This document shows, in pieces, positions 40,609 through 52,548 of a DNA stretch of 64,000 nucleotides. A model generated the notes under the pieces. It searched no databases and was not told the origin of the DNA. It was given only the letters and a program-made list of their open reading frames with translations. Numbering within the stretch: position 1 is the first letter of the stretch; each line of letters opens with the position of its first letter. Location: positions 5,001 through 69,000 of the forward strand of contig NBAY01000012.1 in the NCBI GenBank assembly GCA_002794775.1. The letters run 5' to 3'. A program made the position numbers and the translations under genes. This DNA comes from Porodaedalea pini (taxonomy: Eukaryota > Basidiomycota > Agaricomycetes > Hymenochaetales > Hymenochaetaceae).

Positions 40609-41648
40609 TTATGTCCCGATCGTGTCCTCTGGAGTCCCACTCGTCCCGTCAACAAAATTATGTGCCACCTTTCTCTCATATATCTGCAACCCAGGCATGC
40701 TTGTATCGATGTTTATTTGTATATCGCATTACCCATTGAGTTCTCTTTCCTTCAGCAGGCGCTTACGAGTGATCTCAAAGTGTTCCGGATCGTAAAAAAA
40801 TGCAAACATTCACCACTCGCTCTTCCGTCGGTGAACACCTAGCCTCGGCGACTTGTCGATACTTTTTCCGCAGTCTAAGTTGGCGTGCGATTCTCTTGTA
40901 AACTGGAACTGCTTCGGAAGAACTTAAGCACTAGAACCAGCCGTCTCCTAAGGCGAAAATAGACATCTTCTTTTGGAGCACGTCTTCGATGAATTAAATA
41001 ATCTTATCCCATATCAACCCAGAAACGCGCTATTTTATGCCTTACGCCGTCAAATAAAAGTAATCAAACCCGTATTTTGGAGAAGGTATTTTCGATAAAG
41101 CCTCTACATATAAATCTCACTGATGTTTTGCTATTTCTAAACAGGACTCTGCATATCTCGCTTTCGAATTATCTTCTTGTCTAAGTACACTCGTCTGAAT
41201 GCGTAAAATGTGGCTAGTTGTCGGATAGAACGAGCGAGCGAACGAACGATGACTTGCCGAATGCTCGGAAGGAGAATGGATTCGCGTATCTACGAGGAAG
41301 AGCGTCACCTTACGGGAAATCATCTAGGATCCTGCGAACACAGTTAACCTGAGTTAAAGAAGGAACAACACGCCCATTTTGCGACTGCTGCGTAGCCCAT
41401 ATCGGTTGTATCTCGCCAGCTAAAGTAGCTGGCTTTACATCTGACGCTGGTAGGGTCTTCTGATTGAATTGCGTATCCTTCTGTAGGAGCCTGTCGGGTT
41501 CCAGCGAATTAAATCTGTCAAGTGTCGCTATATGCGTGCAGGTCGCGCCGAGGTTTGTTCGATATGTTCGATATCAAGAGCTAAAGCCGATTCGCGTGCT
41601 TCTGTGTTGATGTATAATAACTGCACTTCAACATACTAATCACATCTT
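40609..41648. other. Convergent intergenic region, no gene seen
   Basis: One kilobase between the 3' ends of RAD50 and the enoyl-CoA hydratase gene. Only short frames without family signals occur on either strand, and no tRNA or clear snoRNA was recognised. It is longer than the other convergent gaps here (about 180-235 bp), so an untranslated RNA or long 3' UTRs remain possible. Confidence 0.5.
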
Positions 41649-42711
41649 CTAGCTGTTGCTCCATTGCGCTCCTCTCTTCTGTAGAAAGGCGGTCATTCCC
41701 TCCTTTCCATCATTCAACCCGAACGCAGCGTGGTACAGACGGCGCTCGAAGGCAAGACCAGTCTGCAAGGCCGTTTCCTCGGCTGTTGTACGTCGTCTCA
41801 GCTCTGAAATCACCACTTGCAGTATAGAGAGCGCACCCTGATTCACAGCCTCTTTCGCCATGGCGATGACCGGAGATGAGAGAGATGCTATGCGCTGGGC
41901 TGTCGATATGGTGAGTGCCATCTTGACATCGTATTCACCTTTTTTCACACCTGTTTTAACAGCCTCTGGGACGACTCTGTCCTCTGGGAGTACCTTGGCA
42001 ACTAGTCCGGCTTTTTCGGCCTCCTGTGCGCTGATCGGGTCACCTGTCAAGATCATTTCCATTGCCTAGCTCCACCAAGCAATGTCGCCGTCGTTTGAAC
42101 AATTGAACGCCATATAGTGAAGTCGTCAACGTACTTTCACTTTCCCTATGGCTCTAATGAGGCGTTGTGTGCCACCAGCTCCAGGTATCGTTCCAATCTT
42201 GACCTCAGGCTGCCCGAACTTTGATGTAGACCCAGCATAAATGATATCACACATCATTGCCAGTTCGCACCCTCCACCAAGCTATCGAGATTATTGTGAG
42301 TTAGGTTGATGCTTTCCATTGCGCGGAGCTCACAGCATAGCCGTTCACAGCCGCAATGACCGGCTTCCGTACGGCTGCCATGCCATCGTTGAGATTTTTC
42401 AGAAATCTCCTCATGTAGGCATCGACGAATGTCAGTTCTTTCAATTCTTTAATGTCGGCTCCGGCTGCCTTATCATTGAGTCTCATCGATAGAAGCTAAC
42501 TATAAGGATTACTGATTTCAGCGTACTCACTACAGAAGACCTTATCATTCCCGGTCAAAACTATCGCTCCGACTTCGGTATCCTCGTCGAAAGCTTTGAG
42601 AGCGAGGAGTAACTCTGCAATCAACTTTTCTGACAGCGCATTCAACGATGATGGCCTATTCAGGCTGATCAAGCCGACGTTTTCAATAGTCGACGTGAGC
42701 ACGAGGGACAT
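41649..42711 (-). CDS. Enoyl-CoA hydratase (crotonase family, ECHS1-like)
   Basis: Hydrates 2-trans-enoyl-CoA in fatty-acid or branched-chain amino-acid breakdown, probably in mitochondria. Exons in order: [25 protein letters not shown], then an oxyanion-hole segment [39 protein letters not shown], and [17 protein letters not shown]. Both catalytic Glu residues (in GGGCELA and QPEVKIG) are present. The C-terminal part includes [22 protein letters not shown] and ends KRGAQWSNS near 41,652. The in-frame ATG at 42,709-42,711 gives a protein without a presequence. The frame is open to 42,753 with PVPRSFSSN just before the Met, so a mitochondrial leader in an upstream exon is likely. Four or five exons. 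Confidence 0.9.
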
Positions 42712-42753
42712 GTTCGAACTGAAGGATCGAGGTACGGGTGCGCTGTTGATCAC

Positions 42754-43405
42754 GACGAGCTGAGTATATGTTTAGCTGCTTCCTACAGAGCTTCCGGTGG
42801 GAGTGCGGGCACCATGCGAGGAATCTATCGTCATCATGCGTATTCTTGGTTCTTCCATGCGGGGAACTTGCGGCACCTCGCGGTTCGATATCGGTACGTT
42901 TGAAGTCATTATCATGTCATCAACTCATCACACGCCATTCCTCAGCGGCCAGCAGCCCGACAAACGAGCGCTTTATTCATTTGATTACTTAATCAGGCTT
43001 CTTTTGCACGCAGGTAGCATTTCAATTCCAAATATGGCGTGCGACTCGTTGGACCGCTAGTGGATTTCATTGGTCGTGGCATGCCGACTCTCGACATTTT
43101 GGTTGTTCTCTCTGGCAGAAACGGACGCGTTCTTTGCGCGCAACGGGCAAAACTCGGTCCCGGCGACAGCAAGGAACGCGATAACTGCTGTTCCCGCTGA
43201 TATGCTTGCACTATTCTGCCTGATTTACTGCTTCGCATGGCATGTGCAACACTTTCTGTTTCTTGTCTGTGCAGCTCACCTCGTTATGTCACTCTGAATT
43301 CATAACCACGTCGCTCCACCAATAAAAGGCGCTATGTCACCGAAAACTCCAGTTCCCCATCGTTGCACTGTACTGCTCTCCTCTTGACCTGCAGTCCTGT
43401 CCGTC
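42754..43405. promoter_or_regulatory. Divergent intergenic region
   Basis: A region of 650 bp between the hydratase and the adenylation-domain gene. A CCAATAAAAGG-like box at 43,318-43,328 lies about 80 nt upstream of the plus-strand ATG and may serve as its TATA element. The leftmost part may include an upstream exon of the hydratase gene. No other gene is seen. Confidence 0.5.
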
Positions 43406-46400
43406 ATGCGCCTGGACGCCCAAGCTCTCGGGTCCCTCTCTCCTTCAGATCAGAGTTTATTCACTTCGTTTGGCTGTGGCGATAACCAGCGGGTCCCATT
43501 TTCCTGTGTTCACCATGCTTTCGAGTTTCATGCCAACTCTCGATCGTCTGCCGTTGCTGTCGAGCATCTCGGGGACTCTATCACGTACGGAGAACTAGAT
43601 CGTCAGGCCAATGCTCTGGCTTGCATTCTGCGAGACATGGGAATCAGACCCGGGGCACGAGTTTGTCTCCTCGTTCAAAGGTCCATACCTATGGTCATCG
43701 GTATCCTCGCGATTCTTAAGGCTGGAGGGCAATATGTACCTCTCGATGGAGGCATTGTCACTCAATCAACTTTTGAATTCATTGTAGAGGATTCCGACGC
43801 ATCCGTGATCCTCGTTCTACGGGAGTTTACGCATCGAGCCCTTAACTTTGCCAATCGGCAAGTAGTGGTTCTGGAAGACGCGCTCGCGCTCGCAAGACAG
43901 GACGATCATGATCGAAGTAAGCCTCGTGACCTCTCTTCTCCTGACGATGGTATATATATTATTTATACTTCGGGTGAGAAGTTCTCTTTTCCGATATACT
44001 CGCGTTCTCCAAGCTCAATTTAGAACCGTGTAGGAACTACTGGCAAACCGAAGGGTGTGTTTGTCATGCATCGCAATGTCACGAACCGTATGTCAACGCT
44101 ATCAGACGCGTCGGACTGGGCAATCACTCATGAATTTCCGAAAGTTGTTTGCCTCAAACCCGGGAACGTCGGAATGGCACCGGGGATGCGTGTCGCTCAG
44201 CTCCTGAATGTTGCATTCGATATGTGCGCATGGGAGGTTCTCGGAGCCCTTTGCAACGGCTGCACCCTGTGCATTCGCGGAAAATCTTCGAAAGAATGGC
44301 GCGCATTGATGAAGACTGTGGATATTATTATTGCAACTCCGTCTATTCTTGGTAAGTCTCCCGTTAGCATATACATGTTCCAGTGATTATGATTAACGAA
44401 GTCTCCTCGCAGCACCTCACGACCCATCGGATTATCCAAATGTGAAGTATGTCGCGACTGCAGGCGAAGTCTGTCCACAATGTACGAAGTTCTCATAGTT
44501 TAGTAACCGGAAAATAACCGCGAACTGATATTCATTTTATATTCTTTTCTTCGATAAAGCACTTGCTGACCGATGGGGTGAATCCGCTCAATTCTTCAAC
44601 AGTTGTGGGCCGACAGAGGTGAGTTTTCCTATTTGGCTTGGACAGTGTTTCGTTTAATCGCCATTAGATCACTATTGTGAACACAGTGCAGCCCCACATT
44701 CCTAGCCATGCTCTCAGCATCGGACGACCAACCCCCAATAACAAAGTTTACATTCTCGACGAGAATATGGAACCACTTCCTATAGGCCAGAAGGGCGTAA
44801 TGTGGGCTGGGGGTGCGGGTATCACTAAAGGATACGTCAATCTACCACAGAAGACAGCCGAGCGTTACAAACGCGACCCATTTTTAAATGACGGGTAAGT
44901 AACTGTCTACAACAAATGGGGTATGCTTACATTATAGATCTTCGATACAGGAGCCTCATGTTTAACACTGGTGATCTTGGAAGATGGAGACCGGATGGAC
45001 AGCTCGACCATCTCGGCCGCATCGATGATCAAGTCAAAGTCAAAGGTTTTCGTATTGAATTAGATGGTGTTGCAGCAGCAATGGAGGTTCGTCTACCAGA
45101 AGTGTTACCTCAGAATATGTTGCACTTACCTTTCGTAAAGACGTGCGCAGATGTAAAGGCTGCCACTGTCTTACTCGTCGATGGCGAGCTCTGGGGCTTC
45201 TTTTCACCCGAAAAAGTTGACATCGAGACAGTTCGAGCTGCAACCGCTAAAATACAGCCCTATTACGCCGTTCCGACACACTTTCACCGCCTCCCAGACT
45301 TCCCACTTACGAAGTGAGCGAACGATCTCCGTTGTAATCGTTGTTTATCTGACTTTCTTAATTTCCAAAGTAACGGCAAAATTGACAAGCGGGCTCTTCG
45401 TGCTATAGCCGAGGAGGCGATTGAAGCAAGCAAGGAAATTCGCGTTCTTCGGCCTTCGAAGAAGGCAAACGTTGATGACGACACTGGCGCACAGACTGCA
45501 CAGGTCCATGCTGTTCCGCTCACGGGCATCTTTTGGTCGGATGCGACCGTATTACCCGCTGCTCCTCCTCCCGTTTACCAAAAGGAGGCGCATGCTTCAG
45601 AGACGGCTTTCGTCAACTCACAATCTGGGGGATCCACTTCAAGTTCTTCGAGCTCCTTCAACGAGAAAGTTAACTCGTCGGATGTAGAGAAGGGCCGTAG
45701 CCTGGGATGGGAAGGCTATGAAACCGAACGTCTTCCGGACAAACTCTACGGGCATTACCTGCGAAACCTTCAGCACCAAGTCTTTACTCTATACCGACGG
45801 CTCTTCGGCGTTGTCTTCATTGTGAATATGGCTATCCTGATTGCTACTGTCGTCAGGAGTGCATACGATGCCCAGAGGCTCGGCCTCATTGTCGTTGCAA
45901 ATCTTTTTTGCGCCGTTCTCATGCGCCAGGACTATGTGATAAACGTATTCTTCAATGTCTTCTGCTCCATCCCTATCTCGTGAGCGTTTACTACTTCGGT
46001 GTGTTTTAATATCGAGTCTCACTTTTGTATGATCCAGTTGGCCTCTCTCCATTCGTCGTGTCGCTGCAAGAGTTTACCATATTGGCGGCTGTGAGTAGTC
46101 CCATCAAAATTTTATACATTGTCATCGGGTCTGACGCCCTACCTCAGTGCACTCAGGCTGTGCCATCTCCGGTGTCGTCTGGTTAATTGCTTTCACTGCA
46201 CAGGCAACATCAGAATTCATGCATGGTGGAAGAGTATGTCTAATCTTCTTCTCATTACACCCACGCTTGACTTCCAATGTGCTTAGTGCTCGGCTGCAAC
46301 TGTGGCTGTTACATACTTCATTCTCTCGCTTCTCCTGGGAATTGTCGCTTTTGCGTACCCCAAATTCAGGACAATTTCACATGATCGATTCGAACGAACC

Positions 46401-47422
46401 CATCGGTTTCTTGGATGGACCGCTGTCGGGTACGTCTGCGTCTCTTTCACAAAGAAGATGCTAAATTACAACTTTTATACATCAAAAGACTTGTCTGGTT
46501 CCAGGTACGCTTCAGATGTATGGCACGCAGGTGCTTTTGCTAACATTTTGGCAGATTGTGCTCCTTACGAACGATTATCGTGCCGTTGGACAGACTCTGG
46601 GACAGGCACTGATCAGGGCCCCGCCATTCTGGCTTGTCGTCATACTGACATTGTCGATCATTCTTCCATGGATTCGACTTCGAAAAGTTCCTGTTCGCGC
46701 AGAAGTTCTGTCTACGCATGCGGTCAGACTGTACTTTGATTACGGTAAGATCTTGTCTGCTCCCCATTGCCTATAACACCTTATCTACTCAACTTTCAGT
46801 CACACCCGTACCTGGCACGTTCACCCGAGTCTCAGAAAACCCTCTCTTCGAATGGCATGGTTTTGCTACTGTCCCAGAGCCAGGCATGAAGGGCTACTCC
46901 CTGGTTGTTTCTCGAGCAGGAGACTGGACAAGCAAGCAGATTGAGAACCCTCCCACTTCACTATGGGTGCGCGGTATCCCAACTTGCGGCGTGCTGAGGA
47001 TCGTTCCTCTGTTCCGACGAGTTGTCTTCGTCGCCACCGGAAGTGGAATCGGACCATGTGCGCCCTGTATACTGGAGAAACGTGTCCCAATCCGCCTTTT
47101 ATGGACTTCACCTAACGTCCGAAAGACTTTCGGTGACAAGCTTGTGGACTCGATCCTCGAGGCATGTCCTGAAGCCGTTATTTATGGTATGTCCTTCATC
47201 TGTTAACTGCCTGGTCTCGATTTCGATGGCTAAATATGCTAAATATTTCCAGACACTCGTGTGCATGGAAAACCAGACATGGTAAAGCTCACTTACCGGC
47301 TTGTTCGTGAATTCAAGGCCGAGGCTGTATGTGTAATCTCGAACCAGAAGCTCACAAGGAAGGTGGTGTATGGTATGATGAGTCGTGGAATCCCAGCCTT
47401 TGGGGCTATTTGGGACTCATGA
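43406..47422 (+). CDS. Adenylation (AMP-binding) domain fused to membrane oxidoreductase-like module
   Basis: The N-terminal half is an NRPS-type adenylation domain: ITYGELDRQANALACIL, the ATP-binding loop YTSG/TTGKPKG split by an intron near 43,976-44,040, NSCGPTE, FNTGDLGRWRPDG, GRIDDQVKVKGFRIEL and NGKIDKRAL with the catalytic Lys. No carrier-protein motif follows. A Ser-rich linker leads to about five or six membrane segments (45,780-46,700) and a ferredoxin-reductase-like C-terminus (VVFVATGSGIGPCAPCILE, TYRLVREFKAEAVCVISN), ending TGA at 47,420-47,422. The layout recalls the fungal TmpA-like membrane flavoproteins, from memory and without a search. The substrate is unknown. About ten introns. 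It is divergent from the hydratase gene. Confidence 0.75.
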
Positions 47423-47610
47423 TAAATTGGATATCAAATAGATTCTGTGCACTATACTTTATAAATTACAGAGAAAAAAGTGAATCCGTGAGCAATTATT
47501 GGACCGACAACATGACATAATCTACATCGCGAGAGGCGACTTCTCGTTTCGCGTTGCCTGTTCTCCTCGGACTCATTCACAATTATACGCAACCTGCCTG
47601 TGCTCCGTGC

Positions 47611-49198
47611 ATGATACACTGCCGCAACAGTTCAATGGACCGGAACGTCGATGCAAATGATCTTAAATTTGATCGAGGCTCGTCGGGAAATTCATGGCAG
47701 AACGCGCATATCCTGCTCTCGGAACACCCGACGGGTAGAAACCAAGCTCTAGCCAGGCACAATCTTCTGCCAGGCAAGACTATAGTCTGCAACACTGCCC
47801 TTGCGGCTGTCCTGCTACCGGACGCGAAAGGATCCAGGTGTGATGCCTGTTTCCGACATTCAATTTCGCTGAAGCGGTGCTCTGGATGCGTCGACTATTG
47901 GTACTGTGGAATGGAGTGTATGTACTCTTCACGAGATGATGCAAATTTATTCTTACCAGTGATAGGCCAGGGTCTTCACTGGAAGTCCATCCATAAATAT
48001 ATGTGCAAAAACATTTCAAAATTTCGGTTGACGAATGATTTCCAAGGAAGTGCGGTTCACAGGCAAACGGATGCTTTTCTTCTCAGTCACTTGTTAGCAG
48101 AGCATGGAGACAGGCTTTCCGGGAGTGAAGAGCTTCCGTCAGAGGATCTGAATGATTCACTAGCAACCTTTGCATCTTTACTTCCTCTATCCGTGGATTC
48201 TCAAGAGCAGCCCCCAGTCATTTGTTCTATCGGACATGCTAGCAGTGTTTCGCCAGACATACTCAGATCACTTTTCAATCGATTCAGCAACAACAATTTC
48301 ATTATCCATTCGCATTTGACTCCAATTGGTCATGGAATATTCCCGCTAGCGAGCCGGTTGTTCAACCATTCTTGCATACCAAATGCCATCGTCACTTATG
48401 CCTTCCATCCTGAAGGTGTTCAGATGATGGTGAAAACCTTGACGGCGATCAAATCAAGTGACGAAGTTAGTAACAGAATTCTTCACCGCTCGATAGTTTT
48501 CTAATTCCGATTATTTGGCTAGATCACTATCCCTTACTTTGACCCTGCACTTCCTCCCCAGAGACGTCAGGAAATATGCCGTTACTCGTATAGCTTTGAA
48601 TGTGTGTGTCCTAGCTGCACATTTTGCAAATCTTTGGGGGATATTCCTAAGCCGCCTACCGATCCTACGCAACGTAGGAGGTTGAGGATTTACTTTTGAA
48701 GCATGCCTTCCCTGACGTCAACCCGACTTTGCCATCTCGACCACTATTTTTCAGCCTACCTGTAGAGCTTAACGCTGTTCTTCATGAAGATTTCCTTCCG
48801 AGTCTTTCCAAGACGTTTAATGATGCTGCTCATGACGGGCCTTTCGACCTTGCACTTCGAAGTGGGTTCGTGCTGTTGGCTCTTTATGTAGTTATTTATC
48901 CATCACACTTTCCTCAAGTCGGTGAGTTTTCATACCTGCAGATGCAAACGTACATAGCTTATTTTTATACCGTCTACATAAAGGTGTACATTGTCTTGAG
49001 ATGGCCAAGACGGCTTGGAATGCTTCAATCCAGAAGCAGAGCGTTGATGGTATTGACGAGGCTGAGTTGCCGGCCACCGCGCGTCAATTCTTATCCCTTG
49101 CTGTAGATTCCCTATCCGTGCTAGGTAAAGAAGGCGACGCTGAGGACGGGCCATTGATCGAATGCACGACCCTCGACGAGCTGCTGAGCTCAGCATAG
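47611..49198 (+). CDS. SET-MYND (SMYD-type) lysine methyltransferase-like protein
   Basis: A MYND zinc finger (CDACFRHSISLKRCSGCVDYWYCGMEC, intron near 47,920, then QGLHWKSIHKYMC) is inserted ahead of a SET domain core (SRLFNHSCIPNAIVTYAF). A post-SET cysteine cluster (FECVCPSCTFC) follows near 48,600, and then a helical C-terminal region. This split-SET order is that of SMYD proteins, which methylate lysines on histone or non-histone targets using S-adenosylmethionine. The stop is TAG at 49,196-49,198. The first ATG in frame is 47,611 and a second lies at 47,635; the upstream open frame has no ATG. Three or four introns. Substrate unknown. Confidence 0.8.
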
Positions 49199-49676
49199 AC
49201 AAATGGCTTCTCATGTATGCTGGCCCATTCGTTTGCGAGACTCAATGATAAACTACGTAAAGCAAGTGGCCCACTCTTCACTGAGCCTCGGGTTGTCGGC
49301 TTAGTGTTTTCTCCGCTCAAACTCCCTTAGTGCTGCTAGTAGTGCTCATAAACTCTAGCACTTGCCCTCATAGGATTGAGGACGGGGACTGGTTCAGTTT
49401 TCTCTGTCTGTCGAGAAACGACCCTCACTTCGGAAGTATAAAAAAACAGCATTCTATCTTATAACTGCCTCAACCTAACACCGGTATGCAGCTGTCTACA
49501 TAGTCGTGTATATTTGGGACAGTTACTCGGAGTTAGAAGAAAGAAGGAAGGGAAGTTTGATTCTTGCGCTAGTCTTATAAGCTTGCTATCCAGCTGTCCT
49601 TCGTTGATAGTCTCTTGCTTTATACCATCACCATTGCCGCCCCCTTTCGCTCGTTTTATTCGTTCTGTTTACACAC
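49199..49676. promoter_or_regulatory. Intergenic region upstream of the DUF4436-like gene
   Basis: A region of 478 bp with no coding frame of note. A TATAAAAAAAC box near 49,438 and pyrimidine-rich stretches up to 49,670 suggest a promoter for the plus-strand gene. Confidence 0.45.
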
Positions 49677-51312
49677 ATGTCCCAGACCTTTAAAAAAATG
49701 GACACGAGACATAGCCCATTTATCTCCGCAAGAAGTCGGCCATTCGCTAGACACGGCTTTGCGCCGCTGGGCTCAGAATTTGTTGTGATCCTCGCCATTC
49801 TCTTCTCGCTCCTTTTCATTCTCTCGGCGTCGCTGGCATTTGTTAATCCTGAAGTAGGGCTTGTCTTCCGAGACACCCTCAACGTAATTTCTGCGCAGCA
49901 AGCTGGAGTGAGCGACCCTTAATGCATTAACGATATATGAAACACTCTAATCCAGCTTTACAGATAGTTCTTCTCGGAGAAAGCGTAGACGTGGATATAG
50001 ACGAGCCAAGCGTCACAATCAGATGGTCGGTCTTGGGTTGTGGAACAGGTTTTATCCTTCCTGGATCACCAAAACTCCACGGTAGCTTGACGTGTGGCGT
50101 GCTCGCTATCCCTTTAGAAGTGTTCATAGACGAGTGAGTAACTCTATCGTTCAAATGATAGTAAGTACTTATGAATATCATATAGTTCAGATACATCCAT
50201 TTTCACCTATGATCCGGAAAGTGTGCCGATCAATCTAAAGACAAGCCAGCGTGTCATGTAAGCGAACATCCTCTTCGCAGGATAGTCGGCTAAAATAGAG
50301 CACAGTGTCCAAGCGCAAGTCCAATTCGACAGTGATCTTGTTCTGGACGTGCATGACAGTCGCTTATATCCATATGACACCTACCTGGTCTCGACATCAT
50401 TGCGTGCGACCACTTCTAATTCCTCCATGAAGGACATACCGGTGCCTATCATAGGCCTGCCCGTACTGGAATACACGACCTCGTTTACCATATCTTCTGA
50501 TGACACAGACGTGCTGATCGCTGTTGAAGAGGAGAAGGCCCCTGGGAGACATCTTGAGATACGGATCAGACGTCCTGGCCATGCGCGTGTGTACGCCATG
50601 CTGATCTTCGGAATCAACTGGGTCCTCTGCCATTTTTGCTTCGGAATCGTATTCCTTTCGATAGTCCAAAGCGGGCGGGCGGGGACAAAGGAGGTTCTTA
50701 AGCAGCTCGCGGGGGCGCTTGCAGTTCTTCTCGTTATACCTCAGCTTAGAGGTGCCATGCCAGACGCACCAGGTTTTGACGGTAAGTTAAACTCGGTTTT
50801 TCACGTCGTTCTTTTATCTGACGCTCATCTCTGCAGGTGTATTGATCGGTGAGCATTTCGAGTAAAATTCCATACTTAATCTGACTGTACCATTATTCCT
50901 CCCACCGACAGATGTCATAGGATACTTTCCTCAGATGACTCTTGTGGGTCTATCTGTTATCGTGCTTTTGTTGATCACGGCGAAGCGCGAGTTGGACAAC
51001 ATGCCAGAGAAAGAAAGCTTTCCACACCACTACAAAACCAAGAGTACGCGTTACGAGCCGCTACGTTCGGGCTCTAGGACGCTTGAAGATGGTTGTTTAG
51101 CGTCAACGATTCCAAAGGGTCTTCCAGTAGTGTCCAACAGAGTGCAAGGACATAGTAGAAATCTGCGTGCGCGGGATTTCATGCTGGAGCAAGTGCTGAG
51201 CGTATTGGATACTGGATCGCAAGCTTTTCGAAATAGTAGTTTAGGAGGGAGTAGCAGTACTAGCAGGAGCCATTTGCGCTCGAGGAGTCACCATGAACGC
51301 AAGGTTGCTTGA
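49677..51312 (+). CDS. Four-pass membrane protein, DUF4436-like
   Basis: From the ATG at 49,677: a short basic N-terminus, one hydrophobic helix (FVVILAILFSLLFILSASLAF), then a soluble beta-rich region of about 200 residues (VDVDIDEPSVTIRWSVLG, FTYDPESVP). Three further membrane segments follow (AMLIFGINWVLCHFCFGIVFLSIV, LAGALAVLLVIPQL, MTLVGLSVIVLLLITA), with a short MPDAPGFDG loop between them. The C-terminus is basic and Ser-rich, ending TGA at 51,310-51,312. One helix before and three after a lumenal domain is the layout of fungal DUF4436 proteins, which have no known function. Four to five introns. Confidence 0.65.
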
Positions 51313-51425
51313 ATATCATCCAATTTTCGATAGGCACCCTGGTTTGGAAACGTCGATCTGTATGTCGATCGCATTTTTAGTTGCAAAGTCGCGCATCCTT
51401 TTCATTCACTAGTACTGCGTGGACA

Positions 51426-52313
51426 ATGCGAAAACTCGCAGCTGCCTTTCGCACCAGAACACCTACAGCTGTGCGGACCTCGCAGCCACCCCGATTACGA
51501 CCATGGAAAAGGGATGAACGAGGACTACCAGTCCCGCGCGTCAACATTCTCGTCCGTGACACGCACCTCAGTCGTCTTCAAGACCATTATCAAACTACTT
51601 TACGAGACGACCTCATGTACATGACTTATGTGCACGAGTCAAAGACCCGCCCTCCGCCTCGGGAGATTCGCCTAACATACGATCCGGAGGACCCGTACTC
51701 AAAGCACCGTAGCAATCCTACCGTCGGTGGCTCTCAGATTGGGAAAAAGCCTACCCCGATCTCTACTCCAGATAATGTCGTGAAGCTCGAGAAAATATGC
51801 CTGCACTCTATGCAGAAGCAGGCTCTCGCGAATCGAAGCAACCTTCTCGGCACCATCATGGCGTTTCGTGCCATTTCCGGAGAAACTGAGCAAGGCGGTG
51901 GATGGGCGAGTTCGAGCGGGGTCCAGCTGGTCCGAGGGAGGAAGAACGTATCGGGATGGGTACGGCCAGGTCTTCCAATCGGCGTCAAGGTGGAATTGAA
52001 GGGCGAGAAGATGTACGAGTTCCTTGGGTCACTTGTGCAGTTCGTTCTGCCGAGGTTGAGGGAATTCGAAGGCGTCATTCTCCCGCCTGCATCTGCGAAC
52101 TTGGCTACTCCCGCCGGAGTATCTGGTGTCGTCTCGATGGGTTTACCGCCTGAAGCTATGGGCTTCTTCCCTCAGATTGAAGTCAACCAGGACGCATACC
52201 CGCGAATGTATGGCATGCACATCCATTTCGTGACGAACGCAGAGGGCGCTGGTGCTCAGAATAAGGCCAGAGCCTTGCTATCTGGATTCCAACTACCTTT
52301 TGCTCGCCGATGA
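51426..52313 (+). CDS. Mitochondrial ribosomal protein uL5m (Mrpl7-like), single exon
   Basis: An intronless 295-residue frame from the ATG at 51,426. The first 30 residues are rich in Arg, Ala and Thr with no acidic residue (MRKLAAAFRTRTPTAVRTSQ), a mitochondrial presequence. The remainder fits bacterial-type L5: VVKLEKICLHSMQKQALANRSNLL, ALRAIS-like FRAISGETEQGGG, LPIGVKVELKGEKMYEFLGSLVQFVLPRLREFEGV and a C-terminal FPQIEVNQDAYPRMYGMHIHFVTNA. The protein binds 5S-type/central protuberance sites of the large mitoribosomal subunit. It lies 113 bp downstream of the membrane-protein gene. Confidence 0.88.
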   Translation: MRKLAAAFRTRTPTAVRTSQPPRLRPWKRDERGLPVPRVNILVRDTHLSRLQDHYQTTLRDDLMYMTYVHESKTRPPPREIRLTYDPEDPYSKHRSNPTVGGSQIGKKPTPISTPDNVVKLEKICLHSMQKQALANRSNLLGTIMAFRAISGETEQGGGWASSSGVQLVRGRKNVSGWVRPGLPIGVKVELKGEKMYEFLGSLVQFVLPRLREFEGVILPPASANLATPAGVSGVVSMGLPPEAMGFFPQIEVNQDAYPRMYGMHIHFVTNAEGAGAQNKARALLSGFQLPFARR

Positions 52314-52548
52314 CATGTGCGTTGTTGATCCTTCTCCTTACCTTGCTGTCACTCATTGTAGCCTTTTAATAAACAGTATAATTTGATATATTAAGAGTAC
52401 TAGCAGGAGTACGATTAATAGAATGCGAGGTATGCTAATGCGAGGTCATTGCGAGCGTTTGACAGCGATAAAGGTTGGAGGGAGTGTGCGACAAAGGAAC
52501 CGTAAGGAATGTGATAAAGTATAGGAGAAAGTTATGACCGCTTGACCG

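Noticed and set aside
42788..42837. Upstream exon giving the hydratase a Met start at 42,837
   Set aside because: The intron needed would be only 27 nt, too short for splicing, so the start was left at 42,711 with a caution.
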